DNA from: Amycolatopsis sp. FDAARGOS 1241
GTDB taxonomy: Bacteria > Actinomycetota > Actinomycetes > Mycobacteriales > Pseudonocardiaceae
Length of the DNA stretch: 64,000 nt
Assembly (NCBI RefSeq): GCF_016889705.1
Contig: NZ_CP069526.1
Location: forward strand, 3,844,001 to 3,908,000
Direction: 5' to 3'
Positions 1 through 8,469 of the stretch are shown here, in pieces; position 1 is the first letter of the stretch; each line of letters opens with the position of its first letter. Below the pieces are notes generated by a model that worked only from the letters and a program-made list of their open reading frames with translations, made no database searches and was not told the DNA's origin. The position numbers and the translations under genes are program-made.

Positions 1-705
1 GACCAGGGCGGGCGTGGCCAGCGAGCGGCGGATCGACTTGGGGGGTGCGATCCGGCCGAACAGCACGCCGTGCAGGAGCGCCGCCATGGGCTCGGGCTGC
101 TGGGTCAGGGTGTCGGTGACGACGTCGACCCACTGGCTGCCGTGCGGCACCAGGTTGGCGGCCAGCGCCACGCCGCGCACGGTCACGGGCAGGAAGCGCG
201 CCGCGAACAGCAGCGGGGCGAACGTGAGCAGGCCGGCGACGATCGCGTTGTCCAGCACCGGCATCTCGACCACCAGGCCGCGTGCCCGCGCCGGGTCGGC
301 CACCGCCACCTCGAGTGCGACGTTGGCGCCGAGCGACGTCCCGCCGATCACCGCCGACGGCAGCTCGAGGTGGTCCAGCAGCGCGACAGCCTGCTCGCCG
401 AACGCCGGCATCGAGTAGCGCCACGACTCGGCCGGCCGGGCGGAGTCGCCGTGGCCCAGCAGGTCGAGGGTGACCACGCGGTACCCCGCGCGGGCGAGAC
501 GGCGGGCCAGGGGCGCGTGCATCCGGCGGGTGAACATGATCCCGTGCATCAGCACCACGACGCGGTCGCCGGTGCCGTACTCGGTGTAGCAGAGCCGCTG
601 CCCGCCGACGGTGAACGAGCCCGACAGCTCGATCGGCCGGGTGCGGCGCGCGGGCACCGGATCCGGCGGCGGGACGTCGACGGCGGGGACGGGGGCCGGG
701 CTCAT
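1..705 (-). CDS. Alpha/beta hydrolase, C-terminus beyond left edge
   Basis: The gene reads leftward and runs off the window, so only the first 235 codons are visible. After a proline-rich N-terminus it shows the alpha/beta-hydrolase order: an HGIM oxyanion-hole strand (about residue 52), the LDLLGHGDSARP turn, and a GGTSLGAN nucleophile elbow whose serine is the expected catalytic residue. The acid and histidine would lie outside the window. The start ATG (705) has a GGAAGG ribosome site about 7 nt upstream. It is divergent from the crotonase gene across 104 bp, which suggests linked regulation with the acyl-CoA genes. The substrate cannot be named; a lipase/esterase-like or lactonase-like role is possible. 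Confidence 0.85.
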   Translation of the reverse strand, partial: MSPAPVPAVDVPPPDPVPARRTRPIELSGSFTVGGQRLCYTEYGTGDRVVVLMHGIMFTRRMHAPLARRLARAGYRVVTLDLLGHGDSARPAESWRYSMPAFGEQAVALLDHLELPSAVIGGTSLGANVALEVAVADPARARGLVVEMPVLDNAIVAGLLTFAPLLFAARFLPVTVRGVALAANLVPHGSQWVDVVTDTLTQQPEPMAALLHGVLFGRIAPPKSIRRSLATPALV

Positions 706-809
706 GCGCCACCTTCCTCTCGTGGTCGAGGGCCGCTTCGATCTCTCGCTCCCCACACAGGAAAGCATCCCGGGACCGAATTGGCACAGCGTCAACCGGA
801 TGGGTCAAG

Positions 810-1661
810 ATGACGGACATGACCGCACCTGCTGACGCCCTGCCCGCTCTCGTCTCGCTGCAAGTCGACCTCGAGGGCGCCATCGCCGAGGTCACGTTGC
901 TCGGCCCGGCGAAGGGCAATGCCATGGGCCCCGACTTCTGGCGGGAGCTGCCGCTGGTGTTCGGCGCCCTCGACGCCGACCCGCGCGTGCGTGCGATCGT
1001 GCTCACCGGCAGCGGGGCGCACTTCTCCTACGGTCTCGACCTGCCCGCGATGATGGGCGGCTGGGCACCGCTGCTCGCCGGCGACGCGCTCGCCGGTCCG
1101 CGCACGGAGTTCCACCAGGAGGTGCGGCGCCTGCAGGAGGCCGTCAGCTCGATCGCCGAGTGCCGCAAGCCCGTGATCGCCGCAGTCTCCGGCTGGTGCG
1201 TCGGCGGCGGCGTCGACGTGATCAGCGCGGCCGACATCCGCCTCGCCAGTGCCGACGCCAAGTTCAGCGTCCGCGAGGTCAAGGTCGCGATCGTCGCCGA
1301 CCTCGGCAGCCTGCAGCGGCTCGCGACGATCGTCGGTGAAGGCCACGTGCGTGAGCTCGCCCTGACCGGCAAGGACGTCGACGCCGCGCGCGCCGAGAAG
1401 ATCGGCCTGGTCAACGACGTGTACCCCGACCGGGAGACGCTGCTCGCCGAGGCGCGCGAAGTCGCCGCCGACATCGCCGCGAACCCGCCGCTGGTCGTGC
1501 AGGGCACCAAGCAGGTCCTCGCCGCCGGCACCGAACGACAGGTCGCCGACGGCCTGCGCTACGTCGCCGCGTGGAACGCCGCGTTCCTGCCGAGCAGGGA
1601 CCTCGCCGAGGCCGTGCAGGCGTTCCTCGAGCGGCGAGCGCCGGAGTTCAAGGGCGAGTAG
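810..1661 (+). CDS. Crotonase-family enoyl-CoA hydratase/isomerase
   Basis: A 283-residue crotonase-fold protein acting on acyl-CoA thioesters in the cytoplasm. The first oxyanion-hole strand is around GAHFSYGLDL (about residues 68-77) and the second is CVGGGVDVISAADIR (about 131-145), followed by FSVREVKVAIVADLG. Where many hydratases carry glutamates in the active site, this one has the acidic residues D141 and D168 region instead. That arrangement is seen in dienoyl-CoA isomerase-like members, so isomerase activity is as likely as hydration. ATG 810 was chosen; an internal ATG at 819 is also possible. The gene is followed after 34 bp by an acyl-CoA synthetase, an expected pair for activating and oxidising a carboxylic acid. 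Confidence 0.88.
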   Translation: MTDMTAPADALPALVSLQVDLEGAIAEVTLLGPAKGNAMGPDFWRELPLVFGALDADPRVRAIVLTGSGAHFSYGLDLPAMMGGWAPLLAGDALAGPRTEFHQEVRRLQEAVSSIAECRKPVIAAVSGWCVGGGVDVISAADIRLASADAKFSVREVKVAIVADLGSLQRLATIVGEGHVRELALTGKDVDAARAEKIGLVNDVYPDRETLLAEAREVAADIAANPPLVVQGTKQVLAAGTERQVADGLRYVAAWNAAFLPSRDLAEAVQAFLERRAPEFKGE

Positions 1662-1695
1662 AACAGGCACGTACGCGAGCAAGAGGGAGTACGAC

Positions 1696-3402
1696 GTGAG
1701 CAATGGCGCTTCGGAGAGCTACCGGGTCTTCCGTGAGGCGCGGGACTACCTGCAGGCCAACCGCGAGGACTACGACACCGCCCGCCGCGATTTCGCCTGG
1801 CCGCAGCCGGCGGAGTTCAACTGGGCGCTCGACTGGTTCGACGTGGTGGCCCGCGACCCCGCGAACGCGCAGCGGTACGCGCTCTGGATCGTCGAGGAGG
1901 ACGGCTCCGAGAACCGCTGGACGTTCCCGGAGATGTCCGCCCGCTCGAACCAGGTGGCCAACTGGCTGCGCCGCCTGGGGGTCGCGCGCGGTGACCGGCT
2001 GATCCTCATGCTGGGCAACCAGGGCGAGCTGTGGGAGACGATCCTCGCCGCGATCAAGCTCGGCGCCGTGATCATCCCGGCTTCGACGCTGCTCGGCCCG
2101 GCCGACCTCGTCGACCGCGTGGAGCGAGGACGGGCCAAGCACGTGGTGGTCCGCGCCGAGGACGCGCCCAAGTTCGCCGATGTGGCCGGCGACTACACGC
2201 GCATCGCCGTCGGCGACCCGGTCGAGGGCTGGCACGCGTTCACCACGGCCTACGCCGAGCCGGCCGAGTTCACCCCCGAGGGCACGACCGCCGCGGCCGA
2301 CCCGCTGCTGCTGTACTTCACGTCCGGCACCACGGCGAAGCCGAAGCTGGTGCAGCACACGCACGTGTCCTACCCGATCGGGCATCTGTCCACAATGTAC
2401 TGGATTGGGCTCGAGCCCGGCGACGTGCACCTCAACATCTCCTCGCCCGGCTGGGCCAAACACGCGTGGAGCAACGTGTTCGCGCCGTGGAACGCCGAGG
2501 CCACGGTGTTCCTGTACAACTACGCGCGCTTCGACGCCGGCGCCCTGATGGCGCAGATGGACCGTTGCGGTGTCACGAGCTTCTGCGCGCCGCCGACGGT
2601 GTGGCGCATGCTCATCCAGGCCGATCTCACCGTGCTGCGCACGCCGCCGAAAAAGGTCGTCGGCGCGGGGGAGCCGCTCAACCCCGAGGTGATCGAGCAG
2701 GTCGAGAAGGCCTGGGGGGTCACCATCCGAGACGGCTTCGGCCAGACCGAGAGCAGCGTGCAGATCGCGAACACCCCCGGTCAGGAAGTCGTACCCGGTT
2801 CGATGGGCCGTCCGCTGCCGGGCTTCGAGGTGGCGCTGATCGACCCCGTGACGGGCGAGCGCGCGACCGAGGGCGAGATCTGCCTCGACCTCGCGCACCG
2901 GCCGGTGGGCCTGATGGTGGGCTACGCGGACGACGACGAACGCACGGCGGCCGCGTTCGCGGGCGGCTACTACCACACCGGCGACGTCGGCTCGATCGAC
3001 GAACGCGGCTACCTCACCTACGTCGGGCGCACCGACGACGTGTTCAAGGCGTCGGACTACCGGATCTCGCCGTTCGAGCTGGAGAGCGTGCTGCTCGAAC
3101 ACGAGGCCGTCGCGGAGGCCGCCGTGGTGCCCGCGCCGGACCCGATCCGGCTCGCCGTGCCGAAGGCGTATGTGGTGCTCGCCGCCGGGCACGAGCCGAC
3201 CGCCGGCACCGCCCGCGAGATCCTCGCCTACGCGCGGGAGAACCTCGCGCCCTACAAGCGGATCCGGCGCCTGGAGTTCGGCGAGCTGCCGAAGACGATC
3301 TCCGGCAAGATCCGCCGCGTCGAGCTGCGCGGGCGCGAGCACGAGAACACCCGGCCCGAGGGCGAGTACCGCGAGGAGGACTTCCCGGACCTCAAGGGCT
3401 GA
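1696..3402 (+). CDS. Acyl-CoA synthetase (AMP-binding, medium-chain type)
   Basis: A 568-residue ANL-superfamily enzyme that would join a carboxylate to CoA through an acyl-adenylate. The P-loop-like motif TSGTTAKPKLVQHTH lies near residue 210, the adenine-binding segment GFGQTESS near 350, and the hinge/C-terminal part contains YHTGDVGSIDERGYLTYVGRTDDVFK. The C-terminal lysine motif is in KTISGKIRR, the residue that carries out the adenylation half-reaction and is commonly acetylated in this family. The GTG start at 1696 follows a GAGGGAG ribosome site. It forms a short transcription unit with the upstream crotonase. Length and sequence resemble the medium-chain/propionyl-type (MACS) subgroup; the exact chain length is not deducible. 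Confidence 0.9.
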   Translation: MSNGASESYRVFREARDYLQANREDYDTARRDFAWPQPAEFNWALDWFDVVARDPANAQRYALWIVEEDGSENRWTFPEMSARSNQVANWLRRLGVARGDRLILMLGNQGELWETILAAIKLGAVIIPASTLLGPADLVDRVERGRAKHVVVRAEDAPKFADVAGDYTRIAVGDPVEGWHAFTTAYAEPAEFTPEGTTAAADPLLLYFTSGTTAKPKLVQHTHVSYPIGHLSTMYWIGLEPGDVHLNISSPGWAKHAWSNVFAPWNAEATVFLYNYARFDAGALMAQMDRCGVTSFCAPPTVWRMLIQADLTVLRTPPKKVVGAGEPLNPEVIEQVEKAWGVTIRDGFGQTESSVQIANTPGQEVVPGSMGRPLPGFEVALIDPVTGERATEGEICLDLAHRPVGLMVGYADDDERTAAAFAGGYYHTGDVGSIDERGYLTYVGRTDDVFKASDYRISPFELESVLLEHEAVAEAAVVPAPDPIRLAVPKAYVVLAAGHEPTAGTAREILAYARENLAPYKRIRRLEFGELPKTISGKIRRVELRGREHENTRPEGEYREEDFPDLKG

Positions 3403-3423
3403 CGGGCGCGGCCGTCGTCCCGC

Positions 3424-3930
3424 TCACTCCGACGGGACAACGGCCGCGAACACCGTCTGCTCGCCCTTGCTGCACGTCGTGCCTCCTTGCGACGCGGGTG
3501 GTCCCGACGTGCACAGCCACCCCGACACGGTGTCGTTCACCGCGTCGTTGGACCCGGCGCCCTGGCGGCCGGCGATCTTCGCGTGGAAGTCGCGGACGAG
3601 TGTCATGGCCTCGGCGCACGGCACACCGCCCGCCTGGCTGTCGAACACGTACAGCGTCAGGCCGCTCGCGGCCGTCACGGTGCCGCAGGAGCCCGGAACC
3701 GTGGTGGCCGACGTCGTGGGCTTCGCCGTCGTGCCCGGCGGCGCGTGCGTCGGCTGAGGCGGCGGGGGAGGGGAGAACGTCGTCGACGGCGGTGACGACG
3801 TCGGGGTGGTCGCGGACGGTGGCGGCGGTGCGGCCAGCCGGGGTGCGGGGTCGCCCGAACAGGCGGCGAGCGCCGGCACCACGAGCCAGGCCGCGAGCAG
3901 CGGCCGCCACGCGGGCTTCGACGGGGGCAC
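3424..3930 (-). CDS. Small secreted lipoprotein, function unknown
   Basis: The product has a classic signal peptide ending in the lipobox LAAC, then a long Pro/Ser/Thr linker of the kind that spans the cell wall, then a small cysteine-containing domain (SCGTVTAASG...VPCAEAM...WLCTSG...TTCSKGE). Four or more cysteines suggest extracytoplasmic disulphides. I prefer the GTG at 3930 (168 aa), which has an AAAGGA site at good spacing and gives a normal-length signal peptide; an ATG at 3963 would add 11 residues. It converges with the acyl-CoA synthetase, leaving 21 bp between stops. I do not recognise the domain. Confidence 0.75.
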   Translation of the reverse strand: MPPSKPAWRPLLAAWLVVPALAACSGDPAPRLAAPPPPSATTPTSSPPSTTFSPPPPPQPTHAPPGTTAKPTTSATTVPGSCGTVTAASGLTLYVFDSQAGGVPCAEAMTLVRDFHAKIAGRQGAGSNDAVNDTVSGWLCTSGPPASQGGTTCSKGEQTVFAAVVPSE

Positions 3931-4065
3931 CGGAGTCCTTTCGCCGGGGGTTCTGCCGGACATTCTGGCCCCCGGGACGCGCCGTAACCGGCACCGACAC
4001 CCGGCACGGCGGACGGAGGTTACCGGAACCGGGGCTTCCGTCTCGCCGGGCTCCCCCGGAAGTGG

Positions 4066-4096
4066 GTCTACTGTGGACGGTTAAGCTGGTGTTAAC
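4066..4096. promoter_or_regulatory. Palindrome copy and GTTAA-N7-TTAAC dyad
   Basis: The intergenic region 3931-4254 separates a leftward lipoprotein from a rightward small gene. It holds a near-copy of the window's recurrent 13-bp palindrome at 4066-4078 (one mismatch) and, adjacent, a perfect 5-bp dyad GTTAA/TTAAC at 4080-4084 and 4092-4096. Either may be a regulator site. No regulator is assigned. Confidence 0.25.
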
Positions 4097-4254
4097 GCGT
4101 TGATACAGCGGAAATCCTTTTCTCACCGATCGGACGAATCTCCGGCGCGGCCGCTAACGCCCGCCGCTCTCGTGCCGAAATACCGGTGGGAACGCCCCGT
4201 CGCGTTCCCGTCCCCGTCCACCCGCCGACCCCGAGAGACAAGAGCACCGCGAGC

Positions 4255-4533
4255 ATGACCACCGAAACGGCCAGCGAGCCCGTCACCCCGTCAGCCACCG
4301 CAGAGACTTCAGAGACCTCAGTGACCGCAGAGATCTCCGAGACCTCCGGGAACTCCAAGGCCACGCCGCCCACCGCGCCCTGCAGCGTCGTGTGGTGCTG
4401 CGGCCGGCCCTACGTCCTCGAAGGCCGTCCCGGCCGTGCCCGCTGGGCCGGCACGGACGACCGCGGCCGCCCCGAGACGCTCAGCAACGCCGAACTCCAG
4501 CGCCGGGGCTGGAGCCACCGCCGCGCCGGCTGA
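4255..4533 (+). CDS. Small hypothetical protein with TAETSET repeats and Trp/Cys motif
   Basis: A 92-residue reading frame with no function I can name. The N-terminal half is a low-complexity Thr/Ser/Glu stretch with an imperfect repeat (TAETSETS, TAEISETS). The C-terminal half is compact and looks like a real domain: CSVVWCCGRPYVLEGR, then RWAGTDDRGRP and RGWSHRRAG. Third-position GC is high, as expected of a coding gene. The ATG at 4255 lacks a strong ribosome site. A 93-codon frame on the opposite strand (4092-4373) overlaps it but looks compositionally arbitrary. I judge this small Cys/Trp protein more likely than not to be real. Confidence 0.45.
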   Translation: MTTETASEPVTPSATAETSETSVTAEISETSGNSKATPPTAPCSVVWCCGRPYVLEGRPGRARWAGTDDRGRPETLSNAELQRRGWSHRRAG

Positions 4534-4699
4534 GCGAACCGAGTTCGCACCCGCGGCCGGGTCCGCGCACCCCGTGACCCGGCCGCACCGCCGCCCCGTT
4601 GCCCGCATCCGCCATCAGCCGCCGCGCGGGCAAGCGCTGGCGGCGGGAAATCCGCGACCCGACCGCGTGACCACCGGCGTCAGCGGCGCTCGCCCCCTC

Positions 4700-4711
4700 T
4701 AGGCTGGGCGG
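4700..4711 (+). promoter_or_regulatory. Extended -10 for a leaderless transcript
   Basis: TAGGCT at 4700-4705 is followed by 6 nt and then the GTG start codon at 4712. This spacing predicts transcription beginning at or next to the start codon. Confidence 0.5.
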
Positions 4712-5305
4712 GTGACGACGGTCCCCGAGCCCAAGACGGAGCCTTCCCTGCTGCGGCAGGCGTTCAACGTCCCGAACATCCTGTCGCTGCTGCGGCTCGC
4801 GGGCGTGCCCGTGTTCCTCTGGCTCCTGCTGGGCCCGAAGGAGGACGGGTGGGCGCTCGCGCTGCTCGTCTTCTCGGCGCTCACCGACTGGCTCGACGGC
4901 AAGCTCGCCCGCTGGCTCGACCAGATGTCGCGGCTGGGACAGCTGCTCGATCCCGCTGCCGACCGGTTGTACATCCTCGCGACCCTCGTCGCGTTCCTCA
5001 TCCGCGGCATCATCCCCTGGTGGGTCGTGGTGCCGCTCGTGCTGCGCGAGGCCGTGCTCGGCGTGTGCGTGCTGGCCCTGCGCCGCGCCGGGTTCGCGCC
5101 GCCCGAAGTGACTTACATCGGCAAGGGCGCGACCTTCGTGCTGATGTACGCGTTCCCGTTCCTGCTGCTCACGCAGGGCGGGTCCACGGTGGCCGCGGTG
5201 GCGCGGCCGATCGCCTACGCCTTCATGATCTGGGGCGGGGCGCTCTACGTGTGGTCCGGCGCGCTGTACGTCATGCAGGCAGTGCGCGCACTGCGCAGCC
5301 GGTGA
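4712..5305 (+). CDS. CDP-alcohol phosphatidyltransferase (PgsA-like)
   Basis: A 197-residue integral membrane enzyme that transfers a phosphatidyl group from CDP-diacylglycerol to an alcohol. The family signature is present as DWLDGKLAR...GQLLDPAADRLY (about residues 54-82), giving the aspartates that bind the two metal ions. About five hydrophobic segments flank it. Position upstream of gcvH and garA matches M. tuberculosis Rv1822 (pgsA2), which has the same order. The acceptor cannot be fixed from sequence; glycerol-3-phosphate-like acceptors or cardiolipin synthesis are plausible. Transcription is probably leaderless from the -10 at 4700. Confidence 0.88.
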   Translation: MTTVPEPKTEPSLLRQAFNVPNILSLLRLAGVPVFLWLLLGPKEDGWALALLVFSALTDWLDGKLARWLDQMSRLGQLLDPAADRLYILATLVAFLIRGIIPWWVVVPLVLREAVLGVCVLALRRAGFAPPEVTYIGKGATFVLMYAFPFLLLTQGGSTVAAVARPIAYAFMIWGGALYVWSGALYVMQAVRALRSR

Positions 5306-5350
5306 TGGAAGACTGCCCGCGAGAAATCGGTTCCAGGAAGGGGAGGGGCG

Positions 5351-5734
5351 TTGACCACTCCAGAAGAGCTGCGTTACACGGAGGAACACGAGTGGGTGGC
5401 CACGCGGGAGGGCGCGCTCGTCCGCGTGGGCATCACGGAGTACGCCCAGGACCAGCTCGGCGACGTCGTGTTCGTCGACCTGCCCGAGGTCGGCAAGCAG
5501 GTCGGCGCGGGCGACGTCTTCGGCGAGGTCGAGTCGACCAAGAGCGTCTCGGAGCTGTTCGCGCCGGTCGACGGCGAGATCGTGGCGGTGAACGACGCGG
5601 TGGGCGAATCGCCGGAACTGATCAATTCCGACCCCTACGGCGAAGGCTGGCTCGTCGAGATCCGCATGGACGACCCGTCGGGGCTTGACGCCCTGCTCGA
5701 AGCCGAGGCGTACCAGGCGCTGACCAACGGCTGA
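5351..5734 (+). CDS. gcvH: Glycine cleavage system H protein
   Basis: A 127-residue lipoyl-carrier protein that shuttles the aminomethyl group between the P, T and L proteins of the glycine cleavage complex. The lipoylated lysine is K64 in the motif ESTKSVSE, and the flanking GDVVFVDLPEVG and NSDPYGEGWL segments are family hallmarks. The start is TTG at 5351 preceded by AGGGGAGGGG. Genomic order (phosphatidyltransferase, gcvH, garA, ftsR) matches mycobacteria. No gcvP or gcvT is present in the window, although a glycine riboswitch lies 3.6 kb downstream, so the partner enzymes must be encoded elsewhere if the pathway works. Confidence 0.96.
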   Translation: MTTPEELRYTEEHEWVATREGALVRVGITEYAQDQLGDVVFVDLPEVGKQVGAGDVFGEVESTKSVSELFAPVDGEIVAVNDAVGESPELINSDPYGEGWLVEIRMDDPSGLDALLEAEAYQALTNG

Positions 5735-5749
5735 GCCCGTTCGGGCTGG

Positions 5750-5787
5750 CCCGGGGGTTCCGCAGGCCGAAGGGGGGAGCCCCGGGG
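5750..5787 (+). terminator. Possible terminator hairpin after gcvH
   Basis: CCCGGGGG/TTCC (5750-5761) can pair, with G-U pairs, to GGAGCCCCGGG (5776-5786). There is no T-run, so a factor-independent stop is uncertain. Confidence 0.3.
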
Positions 5788-5867
5788 TCCGGAACCGATC
5801 AGGCACGGTACGTTGGCAGCTACACGTTCTTGGTCAATGGCAACATCTTGTGTAGAGGAGAGCTCAG

Positions 5868-6335
5868 GTGAGCACGAACGACGGGCCCGGCGTTCCCCCG
5901 GAGCAGTCTCCGGAGCGGACCTCTGTCTTCCGGGCCGACTTCCTGGCCGACGTCGAAGGCCAGGAGTCCGCGCCGGCCGCCGAGGCACCGGTCCAGGGTG
6001 TCGACGCCCTGCCACCGGGTTCCGCCCTCCTGGTCGTCAAGCGCGGCCCCAACGCGGGTTCGCGCTTCCTGCTGGACCGCGACACCACGAGCGCGGGCCG
6101 GCATCCCGACAGCGACATCTTCCTCGACGACGTCACGGTCTCCCGCCGGCACGCCGAGTTCCGGCGTGAGGGCGGGGAGTTCGTCGTCATCGACGTCGGT
6201 TCCCTGAACGGCACGTACGTCAACCGCGAGCCGGTCGACCAGGCCGTGCTCGCCGGCGGCGACGAGGTCCAGATCGGGAAGTTCCGCCTCGTCTTCCTGA
6301 CGGGCCCGGGGCACGGGGGCCAGGGGGCGCAGTGA
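5868..6335 (+). CDS. garA: GarA/OdhI-type FHA regulator of central metabolism
   Basis: A 155-residue protein nearly identical in its FHA half to mycobacterial GarA. In that family the unphosphorylated protein binds and controls 2-oxoglutarate decarboxylase/dehydrogenase, glutamate dehydrogenase and glutamate synthase; Ser/Thr kinase phosphorylation of an N-terminal threonine closes it on its own FHA domain. The FHA domain (about residues 45-140) shows SAGRHPDSDIFLDD, VSRRHAEF and GSLNGTYVN. The N-terminal switch reads ERTSVFRADFL, where mycobacteria have two adjacent threonines. Here the first is Arg17 and only Thr18 remains, which would remove the PknG-type site and leave the PknB-type site. 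The GTG start overlaps nothing upstream, and the stop overlaps the ftsR start. Confidence 0.95.
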   Translation: MSTNDGPGVPPEQSPERTSVFRADFLADVEGQESAPAAEAPVQGVDALPPGSALLVVKRGPNAGSRFLLDRDTTSAGRHPDSDIFLDDVTVSRRHAEFRREGGEFVVIDVGSLNGTYVNREPVDQAVLAGGDEVQIGKFRLVFLTGPGHGGQGAQ

Positions 6336-7090
6336 CGGCGGCCGGGCAGCCCGGTCGTTCGGAGGCTCGGCGCGACGGGTTGAGCATCGGGGCGGTCCTG
6401 GCGCAGCTGCGCGGCGACTTCCCCGATGTCACCATCTCGAAGATCCGGTTCCTCGAGGCGGAAGGCCTGGTTCGGCCGGGCCGCACGGCCTCGGGGTACC
6501 GGCAGTTCGCCCCGGCGGACGTGGAGCGGCTGCGCTTCGTGCTGTCCGCGCAGCGGGATCACTACCTCCCGCTCAAGGTCATCAAGGAACAGCTGGACGC
6601 GGCGGACTCCGGTGCGGAGCCCGCCGCGGCCGCACCTCGCCTGCCTCGCAAGCTGGTGTCGCTCGACCCGGCCGACACCGGCGGCCTGCCGGCGGCGGAG
6701 GACTTCGAGACCGGGCCCGAGGTCCGGCTGACGCAGGAAGAGCTGCTGGCGCAAGCCGGCATCGACGTCGCCACCCTCGCCGAACTGCAGCAGTACGGTC
6801 TCGTGCGGCCGGGCGCGGCCGGGTTCTTCGGGCCCGACACGGTGCTGATCGCGCGCACGGTGAAGGCGATGACCGAATTCGGTATCGAGCCGAGACACCT
6901 GCGTGCCTTCCGCGCGGCGGCCGACCGCGAGGTCGGGCTCCTCGAGCAGATCGTGACCCCGGTGTATCGCCACCGTGACGAGGACGCGAAAGCCCGGGCC
7001 GACGAGGTGGTCCGGGAGCTCGCGGCGCTGTCGGTGACGCTGCACACGCTCCTCGTGAAGGCGGGTATCCGGGGTGTCACCGGTGGCTGA
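6332..7090 (+). CDS. ftsR: MerR-family regulator FtsR (Rv1828-like)
   Basis: A 252-residue MerR-type DNA-binding protein, translationally coupled to garA by a GTGA overlap. The N-terminal winged helix (about residues 15-95) contains VTISKIRFLEAEGLVRPGRTASGYRQF, and the C-terminal half has a second helical region LARAEVATLAELQQYGL-like with FFGPDT. It matches Rv1828, whose Corynebacterium orthologue FtsR activates ftsZ and so links to cell division. No metal-binding cysteine motif is present, so this is not a metal sensor. Its DNA targets are not evident in this window apart from possible dyads near neighbouring starts. Confidence 0.9.
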   Translation: MTAAGQPGRSEARRDGLSIGAVLAQLRGDFPDVTISKIRFLEAEGLVRPGRTASGYRQFAPADVERLRFVLSAQRDHYLPLKVIKEQLDAADSGAEPAAAAPRLPRKLVSLDPADTGGLPAAEDFETGPEVRLTQEELLAQAGIDVATLAELQQYGLVRPGAAGFFGPDTVLIARTVKAMTEFGIEPRHLRAFRAAADREVGLLEQIVTPVYRHRDEDAKARADEVVRELAALSVTLHTLLVKAGIRGVTGG

Positions 7091-7309
7091 ACCGGACACA
7101 TCGGGCCGAGAAGCCGTTCACATCACTTGTCAATGCCTGAATGTTGGGCTCTGCATGCCGTACCGTGAGAGACGGTTTGCGGCGCAGCGAACCGAGAAAG
7201 TCCGCCACTAGCGAGCACAGTGCCCTGAGGACGGGTAGCGTCGAACCCAACGGCGCGAGTACGTCTCACCGCGCTGCAGCCCGTGTGCACGAGAGGGAGG
7301 CGAAACCCG

Positions 7310-7783
7310 ATGAGCGAGATGCGCGTCGTCGGTGTGCGGGTGGAGCTGCCCCACAATCAGCCGATCTTGTTGCTGCGGGAGACCGAGGGCGAGCGGTACC
7401 TGCCGATCTGGATCGGGTCGGTCGAGGCGACCGCGATCGCCTTGGAGCAGCAGGGAGTCCGGCCCGCCCGGCCACTGACCCACGACCTGCTCAAAGACGT
7501 CATCGGCGCGCTCGGCCGCGAACTCGAGCAGGTCGTGATCACCGATCTGAAAGAAGGCACGTTCTTCGCCGAGCTGGTCTTCGACGGTGACATCCGGGTG
7601 TCCGCCCGCCCGAGCGACTCGGTCGCGCTGGCGCTGCGGATCGGCGTCCCCATCCACGCGGTCGACGCGGTGCTGGAGGAAGCCGGCCTGATCATCCCGG
7701 ACGAGCAGGAGGACGAGGTCGAGAAGTTCCGCGAGTTCCTCGACTCCGTCTCCCCGGAAGACTTCCGCGGCGCCGACACCTGA
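7310..7783 (+). CDS. Bifunctional nuclease family protein (Rv1829-like)
   Basis: A 157-residue DUF151 protein. The conserved core is PILLLRETEGERYLPIWIG, then ATAIALEQQG, RPLTHDL, and RPSDSVALALRIGVPIHAVD near the C-terminus. Plant relatives have DNase/RNase activity; in actinobacteria the cellular role is unclear. The ATG at 7310 was chosen because an AGAGGGAGG site lies 10 nt upstream; longer frames starting upstream lack this. It follows ftsR by 219 bp and precedes another MerR gene as in M. tuberculosis (Rv1828-1829-1830), except that a TetR gene has entered the interval here. Confidence 0.9.
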   Translation: MSEMRVVGVRVELPHNQPILLLRETEGERYLPIWIGSVEATAIALEQQGVRPARPLTHDLLKDVIGALGRELEQVVITDLKEGTFFAELVFDGDIRVSARPSDSVALALRIGVPIHAVDAVLEEAGLIIPDEQEDEVEKFREFLDSVSPEDFRGADT

Positions 7784-7832
7784 GCCGTGCCGCCGGCGCG
7801 AGCGCGGTCGTCCCCCCGCGTTCGCGCCGACA

Positions 7833-8468
7833 TCAGCGCTTCGGGGCCGTCGCCCGTTCGAACAGGTCCGCGACCTCCCGCCCGTAGCGGTCGAGGTCGA
7901 TCGACGGGTCCGCCGCGTACGCCGCCGCCACACCGTCGATGGCCTGGGCGATCGACATCGCCATCACCTCCGGCGCGAACTCGCCGAACGCCCCTTCGGC
8001 CTGCCCCTGCCTGAGCTGGCGTTGCACGGCGCCCACGCGCAGCTCGCCCACCAGCACCGACGTCATGGCCCAGCCGTCCGCGTCGCCGGCATTCGCCGAC
8101 AGCTCACCGAGCACCTTGACGCACTCGGGGTATTCGCGCAGGAACGCCACTGACGTCTCGATGTGCGCTCGCAGGTTCCGCGGCCGGTCACCGGGGTCGA
8201 TGCCGTGGGTGCGCTCCTGGAGGAACATCGCCTTCGTCTCGGACACCGTGCTCAGCACGTTCTGCATCAGCCCGGCCTTGTTCGTGAAGTGGTAGCTGAT
8301 CATGCGAGTGCTGGAGAGCCCCGCACGGTCCTTGATCTTGGCGAACGTCGTGCGCGCGTAGCCGTGATCGGCGATCGTCGCGATGGTCGCGCCGATGATC
8401 TGCGCTCGCGTGGTCGCCTCGGTGACGCTCAGGCCCAGCTCGGCCTGCGTGTCGAGGTTTACTCGCAT
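7833..8468 (-). CDS. TetR-family repressor, probably autoregulated and leaderless
   Basis: A 211-residue TetR/AcrR protein. The helix-turn-helix spans about residues 18-64 (IIGATIATIADHGYARTTF...GLSSTRMISYHFTNKAGLM) and the remaining helices form a ligand pocket of unknown specificity. I take the ATG at 8468 rather than upstream codons because a near-consensus promoter (TTGACA, 17-bp spacer, TAACTA) ends 7 nt before it, implying transcription starting at the ATG. The perfect dyad AGTAA-N4-TTACT (8470-8483) lies over the -10, a textbook site for self-repression. The gene converges on the nuclease gene and interrupts the Rv1829-Rv1830 order, suggesting insertion in this lineage. No obvious target gene adjoins it. 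Confidence 0.88.
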   Translation of the reverse strand: MRVNLDTQAELGLSVTEATTRAQIIGATIATIADHGYARTTFAKIKDRAGLSSTRMISYHFTNKAGLMQNVLSTVSETKAMFLQERTHGIDPGDRPRNLRAHIETSVAFLREYPECVKVLGELSANAGDADGWAMTSVLVGELRVGAVQRQLRQGQAEGAFGEFAPEVMAMSIAQAIDGVAAAYAADPSIDLDRYGREVADLFERATAPKR

Positions 8469-8469
8469 G

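Noticed and set aside
4092..4373. Leftward 93-codon frame with a hydrophobic segment
   Set aside because: It overlaps the better-supported rightward small gene and has no ribosome site or conserved look.
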